Of a stretch of DNA of 64,000 bases, positions 16,074 through 23,456 are shown piece after piece. The position numbers and the translations under genes are program-made. Source of the stretch: Solobacterium sp. (GTDB taxonomy: Bacteria; Bacillota_I; Bacilli_A; Erysipelotrichales; Erysipelotrichaceae); the NCBI GenBank assembly GCA_017512725.1, contig JAFWEW010000035.1, positions 62,001-126,000 of the forward strand. Reading direction: 5' to 3'. The notes below the pieces were generated by a model that was given only the letters and a program-made list of their open reading frames with translations, was not told the origin of the DNA and made no database searches. The first letter of the stretch is position 1; the number at the start of each line of letters is the position of its first letter.

Positions 16074-18013
16074 ACCGGAAATACATCCTTTGCCTTCAGT
16101 GTAAAGCGGAAGACAGCTCCATGAGGATCGTTGTCCACTGCATATATCTTACCACCGTGTGCCTTGAGGATCAGATCACAGAGATTCAATCCTACGCCAA
16201 GTCTGCGTGAGCTGTCGGAAACACCTTTCTTCCCGGTATAGAACAGTTCAAAAATATGCTGCTTATCCTCATCCGGTATTCCATCCCCGTTGTCACTGAC
16301 ACTGACCGTGACCGTATCCCCTTCCCGCTCAGCATCGATCGTAACAAGAGATCCCGGCGGTGTATATTTGACGGCATTGTTCAGAAGATTGATCAGTACC
16401 TGTGTAATCAGATTGGAATCCATTTCCGCAAACAGATCTTCTGATACATTCCGAATCATAATCGTATGATCCGGATGCGGCATGATATGGCGAATGCTTT
16501 CCGCAATCACGTCATAAACATTTTCCGTCGTGATATCTAGACATCCGTTGTTTTCCAGTTTTGTCATATACAGAATGTTGTTCATCTGTGCGTTCAGCCA
16601 CATGGAATCTTCCATCATGTCGTGATAGATCTTTTTCCGGTCTTCTTCACTCAGCTGTTTTTCATTCTGTTCAAGGTTCAGGGCATTGCCGTAAATGGAA
16701 GTCAGAGGCGTACGCAGGTCATGCGAAATTGACCGGAGCAGTCCTGCCCGCAGCCGTTCATTTTCCGCTTCAATCTCTGCCATCTTCCGTCTGGTTGTGA
16801 TCTGCTCATTTTCAAGTGCCATTGTGAATTCACTCAGAATGGAAATCAGGATCGAATTTTCAAATTCTGTGAACCGCTCATGCCGCATGTCGATACCGAT
16901 TACACCGAACGGATCGGTTTCGGAACCAATGCTGTAATAGCGGCACTGATAGTTTGGAAAATGAGACGTAAATGCGCCGGAATGGTGCCGGTTCTCTGCG
17001 GACCATTCAACGGCATCAATCTCTTTCTCATAGGCAGGACGGTCTACGGTGTCATTATTCAAAGAGTAGATCTTCGGGTTTTTGAATGAACCGGTTTCAT
17101 AAAACAGAATGTTTCGGTTCAGCAGTTCCACCAGCTGCATGCAGGTTATCCGGATAATGTCTTTCCGGTTATTTGCCTGTTCCAGCTGATTTGAAGTATC
17201 CAGCAGCACTTTTGCCTGATAGGCGTTTTCTGCGGACTGTCTGGCGATTCCCTTCATGCGGATCGTAATGGAACCGGTCAGGATCGCTGCCAGCACCGTT
17301 ACGAAATAGGTCATCATATAATCCGCATTGTAGACAAGCAGTGTAAAGCGGGGATCAATAAACAGATAATTGAACAGCAATATATACAGCACTGCCGCAA
17401 TAATGCCATAAATGCGGTGCGAGGTCACAAGGGATGCGACCAGCACCGCAAAGATATAAATCGTTATGATATTCGCATTACTGAACTGGGACTGATCAAA
17501 CCATGCCGAAAGCAGGGTTGCGATCGTCATGATTACGATGACCAGGATGATATCCCGGATCTTCCAGATAAAGGAATGTTCCTGAATGCGCAGAGCCGGA
17601 AACTCAGAGGCTCTTGTGTCAGGGATACTATGAATATCTACATTCGGCAGATATTCCGACAGCTGAACCGCTGCCGGTTTCCGAACCGGAAAGAAAGCAC
17701 TGGTAATACTGTAGCCGAGAAACAGATCTGTCGCATGAATCAGTCGGGCATATTCTGCAATGGTCAGCAGAATATCATTGCTCTCAAAAACATAGATCTC
17801 GAATCCCTTTTCCTTTGCCAATGCAATATTCTCCTGCAGGGCAGGCTGTTCGGACACTTCTTTCTTTGAAGATCCTACGTAGATCGCAATCGCGCTTTTC
17901 GCCTTTCCTTCCGCCATTCTGGAGGCCGCCTGGATCACCCGCTTATTGCTGGGCGATGGAGAAAGACAGAGCAATACAACACATTCATTTTCGGTATACG
18001 ACAATGTTTCCAT
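16070..18013 (-). CDS. kdpD: KdpD-like sensor histidine kinase lacking the N-terminal KdpD domain
   Basis: A 647-residue sensor. It opens directly with the universal-stress-like domain of KdpD (VVLLCLSPSPSNKRVIQAASRM, 1-125). Four close membrane helices follow (about 150-255, the DUF4118 module), then a GAF-like region, the phosphorylated His431 in SISHDLRTPLTS, and the ATPase motifs NLLNNAVKYTPPG and SDNGDGIPDEDK. Full-length KdpD has about 890 residues; the Walker-type N-terminal KdpD domain is missing. The SPS-then-AIAIY pattern resembles the motif by which KdpD universal-stress domains bind cyclic di-AMP, an inference from the family. Confidence 0.88.
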   Translation of the reverse strand: METLSYTENECVVLLCLSPSPSNKRVIQAASRMAEGKAKSAIAIYVGSSKKEVSEQPALQENIALAKEKGFEIYVFESNDILLTIAEYARLIHATDLFLGYSITSAFFPVRKPAAVQLSEYLPNVDIHSIPDTRASEFPALRIQEHSFIWKIRDIILVIVIMTIATLLSAWFDQSQFSNANIITIYIFAVLVASLVTSHRIYGIIAAVLYILLFNYLFIDPRFTLLVYNADYMMTYFVTVLAAILTGSITIRMKGIARQSAENAYQAKVLLDTSNQLEQANNRKDIIRITCMQLVELLNRNILFYETGSFKNPKIYSLNNDTVDRPAYEKEIDAVEWSAENRHHSGAFTSHFPNYQCRYYSIGSETDPFGVIGIDMRHERFTEFENSILISILSEFTMALENEQITTRRKMAEIEAENERLRAGLLRSISHDLRTPLTSIYGNALNLEQNEKQLSEEDRKKIYHDMMEDSMWLNAQMNNILYMTKLENNGCLDITTENVYDVIAESIRHIMPHPDHTIMIRNVSEDLFAEMDSNLITQVLINLLNNAVKYTPPGSLVTIDAEREGDTVTVSVSDNGDGIPDEDKQHIFELFYTGKKGVSDSSRRLGVGLNLCDLILKAHGGKIYAVDNDPHGAVFRFTLKAKDVFPV

Positions 18014-18024
18014 AACAGTTTTCG

Positions 18025-18489
18025 TCAGTTGATTTTGGTAATAATTCTGCTTCCCAGCATTTTCTGAATGACCGGAGTCATGTCATCACGGTAATAAATA
18101 TCCAGATCCCGCGCTTTATCGGACAGCATGAACAGATGCATTCCCGAATCATTCGCCACCGGCTCACACGGCTGAAAGGATGCCCGTATATGATTCATTG
18201 CAGCACTTTCCTTCGGATTTTCTTCATTCCCATCCAAAACTGCAAGATCGACTCCGGTCTGCTGCATCTCAGACAGAATTTCCGATCCATAACCAGTATA
18301 AAGAACACAGCGCTTTGGATCGAAATATTTTTTTGCCTGATGCAGGAACACTACATCATCAACAGCGATCCGGTATTTTCGGTCGGTCACGATATCAGGA
18401 TCTATGACATCAAACAATTTGTTGATGGCAAAATACCCGATGACTGCACAAAACAGCAGGCTGCCTGCAGCAATTATCATTTCCAGCAT
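18025..18489 (-). CDS. Single-pass membrane protein of unknown function in potassium operon
   Basis: A 154-residue protein beginning MLEMIIAAGSLLFCAVIGYFAI, one membrane segment, followed by a soluble domain with alternating hydrophobic strands (YRIAVDDVVFLHQAKKYF, DLAVLDGNEENPKE, MHLFMLSDKARDLDIYY). No family is recognised. Its place between ktrA and the kdpD-like sensor suggests a role in potassium sensing or coupling of transporter to kinase. It is separated by only 11 bases from kdpD and 21 bases from ktrA. Confidence 0.7.
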   Translation of the reverse strand: MLEMIIAAGSLLFCAVIGYFAINKLFDVIDPDIVTDRKYRIAVDDVVFLHQAKKYFDPKRCVLYTGYGSEILSEMQQTGVDLAVLDGNEENPKESAAMNHIRASFQPCEPVANDSGMHLFMLSDKARDLDIYYRDDMTPVIQKMLGSRIITKIN

Positions 18490-18510
18490 ACGGCTTTACC
18501 TCCCATCTTT

Positions 18511-19155
18511 CTACATACAGAACAGTTTCTGCAGTACTTCCTGTTTTCCAAGCACCAGCAGTTTCTGCCCTGCGTGGAGAATTGTATTGACATTAATATC
18601 CATGTTCATTGTTCCGTTCTGAACACCCAGAATATTGATCTGATACCGTTTGCGCACATCCAGTTCGCCAACCCGTTTTCCGTCCCACTGACTCGGTACC
18701 GCAACTTCGAAAATACTGTAGCCGTCGGATAAGTCGATATAGTTGGAAATCGTATCGGAGCCATAACGAATCGCCGTCCAGCTTCCAAGCTGACGTTCCG
18801 GGAACACCACCGCACTGGCACCGTTTTTCATCAGGAACTTTTCCTGGTTCCCGCTGGTCGCTCTGGCAATGATCTTCTGTGCACCTAATTCTTCCAATAG
18901 AGATGTCGTTTCCAGCGAACTGAGAAAATCATCTCCGATTGCCACGATACACAGATCGTAATCCGGAATGCCGAGTGTTCTCAGGAATACATCATCCGTA
19001 CTGTCGCCAATCTGCGCATCTGTCACATAAGGAAGGATCCGGTTGATCCGATCTTCGTTCTTGTCAATTGCCATAATCTGATGTCCAAGTTCATTCAGTT
19101 TGATGGCAGTATACCGGCCGAATCTGCCGGCGCCGATTATCAATACATTTTTCAT
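18511..19155 (-). CDS. ktrA: Potassium uptake regulatory protein KtrA/TrkA type
   Basis: A 214-residue peripheral subunit that gates the KtrB channel in response to nucleotides. The N-terminal Rossmann RCK domain begins VLIIGAGRFGRYTAIKLNELG and has the acidic residue in MAIDKNEDRI. A C-terminal RCK_C domain (about 135-214) contains ELDVRKRYQINILG. In homologues the C-terminal domain binds cyclic di-AMP. It follows ktrB by 15 bases. Confidence 0.93.
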   Translation of the reverse strand: MKNVLIIGAGRFGRYTAIKLNELGHQIMAIDKNEDRINRILPYVTDAQIGDSTDDVFLRTLGIPDYDLCIVAIGDDFLSSLETTSLLEELGAQKIIARATSGNQEKFLMKNGASAVVFPERQLGSWTAIRYGSDTISNYIDLSDGYSIFEVAVPSQWDGKRVGELDVRKRYQINILGVQNGTMNMDINVNTILHAGQKLLVLGKQEVLQKLFCM

Positions 19156-19170
19156 CTGAAACAGTCTCCT

Positions 19171-20529
19171 TTATCCGACAGTTATTCTTTCAGAAGGCAT
19201 TCTGGGCTGCACCCGCTTGGAATTACTCACCATGGCGAAGGCGATTGTAAGACCACCGGTCCGTCCAAGAAACATAAACCCGATCAGAATAATCTTTGAT
19301 ATTGTTTTAAGTCCCGGCGTGATACCCGTCGTCAGACCGACAGTGCCAAGCGCCGAAGCACATTCGAACATCGCATGAATGACTGGGATCCGCTCCACAC
19401 CAGACAGCAGCACCGTTCCGATCAGAAGCAGGGTCACATAAACCGTTATTACCGTAAACGCATTGTGGATGATATCCGGTTCGATTCGCCGGTGAAATGC
19501 ATTGACATTGGAGTAGTGACGAAGATTCGCATGTGTGGATGCCAGCAGTATAAACAGCGTTGTCAGCTTCATTCCTCCTGCAGTGGAACCCGGCGCACCG
19601 CCGACCATCATGAGAACGATTGTGATCAGCAGACCGCTTTCTGACATTTCGTTGTATGGCATCGTGTTGAATCCTGCAGTTCGTGGCGTCACCGCCTGAA
19701 ACAGTGACACGGTGAACCGTTCGGACAGCGGCATCCTCGCATACTCAATGAAGAAGAAATACAGAAACGGAAGCGTAATCAGAATAAGGGTCATGCAGAG
19801 AATGATTTTTGTCTGCAGACGCAGTCCCCGCTGCCGGAACTTGTTCTTCAGAAGATCCTGCCAGGTCATGAATCCAAGACCGCCGACAACGATCAGCAGA
19901 ATCAGAACCAGACTGATCCAGGTATGTCCGTAATAATGAGTGAATGAACTGAATGGTTCCTTCATACCCATCAGATCAAATCCTGCATTGCAGAAAGCAG
20001 ATATTGAGTGAAACAGTGCATATCCAAGGCCCTTCCAGATTCCGAATTCTTTTACGAAAGGAGGCAGCAGCAGAATGGTGCCAAGACCTTCGATCAGAAC
20101 CGTCCCTTTCAGGAAAAATCTTGTGAAACGGACAATTCCGCCGATCTGAGGTGCAGATATCGCATCCTGCATCGTCAGTCTCTGAAAGATTCCTATCCGC
20201 CTTCCGGTCGCAATCATCAGCAGCACTGTCATCGATACGACACCGATCCCTCCGATCTGAATCAGAATCAAAATGACGGTTCTGCCAAATATCGACCACT
20301 GCGTTGCCGTATCATATACAACCAGACCGGTCACACAGACCGCAGATGTTGAAGTAAACAGTGCGTTGATAAACGGTACCGGCTGATGATCTGCCGATGC
20401 GAACGGCAGACTCAGCAAAGCGGATCCGATCAGAATCAGACACATGAACTCAATCAGAATCGTCTGAAAGGAGTTAAAGTGTTTCCGGATAAATGGAACT
20501 GGTGTAAACGAAACAGATTTCATATTCAT
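19171..20529 (-). CDS. ktrB: Potassium uptake channel subunit KtrB/TrkH type
   Basis: A 452-residue integral membrane protein of the Trk/Ktr/HKT family with four pseudo-repeated membrane-pore-membrane units. Filter-like stretches are visible: TSTSAVCVTGLVVYDTAT (first pore), SISAFCNAGFDLMG (second), TPRTAGFNTMPY (third) and ASALGTVGLTTGITP (fourth), each with the conserved glycine. It imports K+ driven by the membrane potential and Na+ or H+. First gene of the ktrB-ktrA-orf-kdpD-kdpE operon. The 110-base upstream gap is too small and unpatterned for a ydaO-type riboswitch. Confidence 0.94.
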   Translation of the reverse strand: MNMKSVSFTPVPFIRKHFNSFQTILIEFMCLILIGSALLSLPFASADHQPVPFINALFTSTSAVCVTGLVVYDTATQWSIFGRTVILILIQIGGIGVVSMTVLLMIATGRRIGIFQRLTMQDAISAPQIGGIVRFTRFFLKGTVLIEGLGTILLLPPFVKEFGIWKGLGYALFHSISAFCNAGFDLMGMKEPFSSFTHYYGHTWISLVLILLIVVGGLGFMTWQDLLKNKFRQRGLRLQTKIILCMTLILITLPFLYFFFIEYARMPLSERFTVSLFQAVTPRTAGFNTMPYNEMSESGLLITIVLMMVGGAPGSTAGGMKLTTLFILLASTHANLRHYSNVNAFHRRIEPDIIHNAFTVITVYVTLLLIGTVLLSGVERIPVIHAMFECASALGTVGLTTGITPGLKTISKIILIGFMFLGRTGGLTIAFAMVSNSKRVQPRMPSERITVG

Positions 20530-20643
20530 CTCTTCCTAATTTCTTTATATTCTTTGCACTGTTAAATTTGGATTAACGATTCTGCGAAGAAATTAAAAAG
20601 ACATTAATGCCGTCTCTGTAACACATAACGTCCGTATATATAG

Positions 20644-21003
20644 TTATTTATTCTGATTGTACTCCCGCAGGATCCACGCCATCAGAAGATTAACGATCTT
20701 CTCCTGCTGAAGCGGTGTCAGCTCTGTCTGTTTCGGAACCCGGTACCACTTATTCAGACATCCCCGGCAGCAGCATGCACAGGCATGCTGGGCCAGAAAT
20801 ACCGGATGTCCCTTCATCGGTGTCTGTTTTCCGTCCTTTTCCGGTTCGGCAGGCGCAAGCCGTTCCCGCACAAAATCCTCACAGTGCCGGCGGATCGTAT
20901 CCATCCCTTTCTCATCAATATATTGAATATCCTTCTCTTTTAAATGAAAGGATGCACGAAACTTCGAACGGGACAGCCGCTCCAGCGCTTCATCAATCGT
21001 CAT
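20644..21003 (-). CDS. DUF4186 family protein
   Basis: A 119-residue cytoplasmic protein that matches my recollection of the DUF4186 family: LERLSRSKFRASFHLKEKDIQYI, then the invariant-looking GKQTPMKGHPVFLAQHACACCCRGCLNKWY and the C-terminal LTPLQQEKIVNLLMAWI. The HPVF-QHA and cysteine-rich CACCCRGC segments suggest metal binding or catalysis, but no activity is known to me. It stands alone, divergent from tRNA-His. Confidence 0.8.
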   Translation of the reverse strand: MTIDEALERLSRSKFRASFHLKEKDIQYIDEKGMDTIRRHCEDFVRERLAPAEPEKDGKQTPMKGHPVFLAQHACACCCRGCLNKWYRVPKQTELTPLQQEKIVNLLMAWILREYNQNK

Positions 21004-21047
21004 TGTTTTTCTCCGTTATGACTCTACCAAACTTTTTGCTCAAATGC

Positions 21048-21076
21048 TTGCGATACGATATCGTTTGATTTATAAT
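21048..21076 (+). promoter_or_regulatory. Promoter of tRNA-His
   Basis: TTGCGA (21048-21053) and a perfect TATAAT (21071-21076) are separated by 17 bases, with the tRNA beginning 14 bases downstream. Confidence 0.7.
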
Positions 21077-21090
21077 CGAGAATGCTTCAC

Positions 21091-21165
21091 GGCGGCTGTG
21101 GTGAAGTTGGTCAACACACTGGATTGTGGCTCCAGCATTCGAGGGTTCGAGTCCCTTCAGCCGCC
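21091..21165 (+). tRNA. tRNA-His (anticodon GTG)
   Basis: A complete cloverleaf can be drawn. The acceptor stem is 21092-21098 with 21158-21164. The extra G-1 at 21091 pairs with C73 at 21165, the hallmark of tRNA-His. The anticodon stem is 21119-21123 with 21131-21135, with anticodon GTG at 21126-21128. The T stem is 21141-21145 with 21153-21157 and the loop is TTCGAGT. The CCA end is not encoded. It stands singly, and the accessory region begins just downstream. Confidence 0.95.
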
Positions 21166-21179
21166 CGATTAGTCAGATA

Positions 21180-21213
21180 AGTGCGTTGTTAAAACTTAAA
21201 CAACGCACTTTTT
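21180..21213 (+). terminator. Terminator of tRNA-His
   Basis: GTGCGTTGTT (21181-21190) pairs perfectly with AACAACGCAC (21199-21208) around an 8-base loop, followed by five T residues. Confidence 0.9.
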
Positions 21214-21263
21214 CGTATTTTCGCTAACACGGTCAGCGAAATTTGGAGGGTTAGAAAGGAGAA

Positions 21264-21479
21264 ATGTGCAAATCTTATGCGGTGGTAGCAATGGAAGTGA
21301 TTCGGGAAGACTGGGAATTCAGAAAATCACGTCACAATCCAACCTTCGGCCAGGAACGAATCGCCTCAATGATAGGTATTACTCGCAGCCAGCTGGCGAA
21401 AGCTCTGAGAGAAGAGAAGAATCCCACAATTTCGTTTCTCTATGGCTGTGCAACAGCTTTAGGCCGTCCGGTCGAATAA
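21264..21479 (+). CDS. Small helix-turn-helix (XRE-like) protein
   Basis: A 71-residue protein whose centre, FGQERIASMIGITRSQLAKALREEKNPTISFLYGCATALG, reads as a Cro/C1-type helix-turn-helix. Such short XRE proteins are common on mobile or island DNA. AAGGAG is only 2 bases from this ATG and GGAGG is 13 bases away, so the start could instead be the internal ATG at 21291 (MEVIREDWEF), which lacks a clear box. A 32-codon frame (MLYTIGRRVVKKQ...) begins directly after its stop at 21480 but has no other support. Target genes unknown. Confidence 0.6.
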   Translation: MCKSYAVVAMEVIREDWEFRKSRHNPTFGQERIASMIGITRSQLAKALREEKNPTISFLYGCATALGRPVE

Positions 21480-21584
21480 ATGCTTTATACGATCGGAAGA
21501 AGAGTTGTAAAAAAGCAGCGAAAGATGCTTATTTCGAATCAGATCAATGCAAAAAACTCGGTTGAACTGGGCTTATGAAAAAAA

Positions 21585-21719
21585 GGATTGTGCAAGTCCA
21601 CCGACCAAAGTTGTACTTGTGCAATCCAGAACCGTCACTCGGTTGGAATTCGAGTGGCTACGAGCGGGAGTTTTTCGGTTTATCGAAAAATGATTTTCCG
21701 CCGATTTTCTGACGCTCGT
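21585..21719 (+). ncRNA. Structured non-coding stretch, possible small RNA
   Basis: Three consecutive stem-loops fill 135 bases with no credible protein. Stem 1 pairs GGATTG and CAAGT at 21585-21597 with 21615-21627, with the middle TG unpaired. Stem 2 is CACTCG (21636-21641) with CGAGTG (21651-21656). Stem 3 is ACGAGCG (21660-21666) with CGCTCGT (21713-21719), enclosing TTTTTCG/CGAAAAA (21671-21677 with 21684-21690). TTGTGCAA occurs in both arms of stem 1. It may be a small RNA, the guide-RNA region of a lost IS605 element, or a leader of the downstream GH25 gene. No Rfam family is recognised. Confidence 0.35.
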
Positions 21720-21738
21720 ATAACATCATTTAAAGACA

Positions 21739-21800
21739 TTTATGTATATCCAGTTTGCAGGAATCCCTCACTTCTACGTACTATGTGAGTAACTGGGGGA
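21739..21800 (+). repeat. 62-bp hairpin element, copy 1
   Basis: The 62 bases from TTTATGTATATC to TGGGGGA match the reverse complement of 26195-26256 with six mismatches. The right part can fold into a hairpin (CCCTCACTT against AACTGGGGG). It ends 12 bases before the GH25 ATG, so its GGGGGA is the only candidate ribosome binding site and lies inside the stem. The sequence GGGGGAAGTTCA after the stem resembles the subterminal hairpins of IS200/IS605 elements. Mobile-element end or regulatory leader are both open. Confidence 0.6.
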
Positions 21801-21812
21801 AGTTCAAATAAC

Positions 21813-23234
21813 ATGAAAAAGAAGAGGAAAAGAAAACTGCGAAGAAACATAAAGCTGATATGCATATTCCTGATTGTGTTTACTGCAGGAATTGCCCTTT
21901 TTGTGCTGATACCGTATATCCGGTTTACGGAAAATAATCCTTTTCTGGAACGGGGGAATGAATACCATGCGTCTGATTTTGTTGCCAAAACAAACGGTGA
22001 GGTGACTTCGGAAAACGATGTGCTGTTTACAGAAGAAACAGGAGAGTATCGTGCCCGCTTTATAGTCAGAAAATGGATCTTCAGCAGGCAATATGATCTG
22101 GTCTATCGGGTTGAGGATACGACACCTCCAAAGATTTCATTTCGGGAGAGTGTTGTATACAGAAACCCTGAAGAAGACTTTTCAACAGAGAAAATGAAGG
22201 AAAATATAACGCTCAGTGAAGCAGGGACAGTCCATGTCGAAACGGATTACAACCCTCTGTATTCCGGCTATTACACAGTTAAAGCCGTTGCTGAGGATCT
22301 GTACGGCAATGTGTCTGAAGCTTCCTTTGATGCTGTTGTAACAGATGAAGAACCACCTGTTGTTTTCAGGACCGGCAATGATACTAAGATTCTGAAAGGA
22401 AGCGACTTTGTTCTTTCCGATATTATTAGCTATGGTGACAACGCTGATCCTGCTCCTCGTCTTTCAGTAACCGGAGAAGTGGATACTTCAAAAACAGGGA
22501 GTTATCCCCTTCATGCAGTACTGACGGATTTCTTTGGCAATGTGAAGGAATGGGATCTGACAGTGGAAGTTGTTGATGAGATACCGGAAACAGTTCCGAA
22601 TTATCATTCTTATCCATTTAATGAGCTCAGGGAGGATTTTAAGGGGGAAGACAGAAAGTTTGGTATCGATGTTTCCTTCTGGCAGGGAGATATCGATTTT
22701 GAAGCAGTAAAAGAAGCAGGCTGCGAATTTGTGATCATGCGCATCGGGTATTCTCATAACGGCGAGCTGAAAACGGATGAAAAGTTTCATGAGTATTTGG
22801 GAGATGCTCAGAAAGCAGGACTTCCGGTGGGAATCTATCTCTTCGTATATGACAATGATGAAGATGAACTGATGTCTTCGCTGGATCAGATGTTTACGGA
22901 ACTGGGAGATACGCAACTGGATCTTCCGATTGCGTTTGACTGGGAAAACTTTATGAACTATCAGGATTATGAGATCAGCTTTCAGAAGCTGAATCACCTG
23001 TATGACATATTTGAAACAGAGGTACTCCGGCGAGGATACGAAAGCATGCTTTACGGCAGCAAAACATATCTGGAAACGGTCTGGACACATACCGACACAT
23101 GTTCTGTCTGGTTGGCACAGTATTACAGCAGGGCCACTTACAGCGGCTCGTATATAATCTGGCAGTGTTCTGGATCCGGCAGGATAGACGGTATCAAAGG
23201 AGATGTTGATCTGGATATTCTGTACTCCAAATAA
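21813..23234 (+). CDS. Membrane-anchored GH25 lysozyme with Ig-like repeats
   Basis: A 473-residue surface protein. A very basic N-terminus (MKKKRKRKLRRN) and one membrane helix (about 14-34) anchor it. Residues about 100-270 hold two bacterial Ig-like (DUF5011-type) units, recognisable by repeated VEDTTPPKISF, VTDEEPPVVF and KTGSYPLHAVLTDFFGN. Residues about 283-473 are a glycoside hydrolase 25 domain with GIDVSFWQGDIDFEAVK at the start, the catalytic-region FDWENF and WQCSGSGRIDGIKGDVDLD at the end. It should cleave the MurNAc-GlcNAc bond of peptidoglycan on the outer face. It lies between the 62-bp element and a convergent Cache-MscS gene. Confidence 0.92.
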   Translation: MKKKRKRKLRRNIKLICIFLIVFTAGIALFVLIPYIRFTENNPFLERGNEYHASDFVAKTNGEVTSENDVLFTEETGEYRARFIVRKWIFSRQYDLVYRVEDTTPPKISFRESVVYRNPEEDFSTEKMKENITLSEAGTVHVETDYNPLYSGYYTVKAVAEDLYGNVSEASFDAVVTDEEPPVVFRTGNDTKILKGSDFVLSDIISYGDNADPAPRLSVTGEVDTSKTGSYPLHAVLTDFFGNVKEWDLTVEVVDEIPETVPNYHSYPFNELREDFKGEDRKFGIDVSFWQGDIDFEAVKEAGCEFVIMRIGYSHNGELKTDEKFHEYLGDAQKAGLPVGIYLFVYDNDEDELMSSLDQMFTELGDTQLDLPIAFDWENFMNYQDYEISFQKLNHLYDIFETEVLRRGYESMLYGSKTYLETVWTHTDTCSVWLAQYYSRATYSGSYIIWQCSGSGRIDGIKGDVDLDILYSK

Positions 23235-23366
23235 ATTGTCATTCCTTCTGTAATGTCTTTTTGTCCTTACTGTTTTTCAGCCGCCCGCATTTTCTTTTCC
23301 TCCTGGCTTCGTAAGCAGCGTATGAGTCTGGCTGATGATGCTGTTGATTCTTTGATTTGTACATTC

Positions 23367-23419
23367 AAAAAAAACGTCTCAATTCTCATCCCTCAAGAAG
23401 ATAAAGAATTAAGACGTTT
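23367..23419 (-). terminator. Terminator between convergent GH25 and MscS-like genes
   Basis: Arms 23372-23386 and 23405-23419 pair over 15 positions with one mismatch. On the minus strand the stem is followed by eight T residues, so it ends the MscS-like gene and may act on the other strand too. Confidence 0.8.
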
Positions 23420-23456
23420 CTGTATGCAGCTAGTATTTACCGCAGGGAATTAAAGG

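Noticed and set aside
20530-20643. Cyclic di-AMP (ydaO-type) riboswitch before ktrB
   Set aside because: The gap of about 110 bases is too short and lacks the expected pairing pattern and a terminator.
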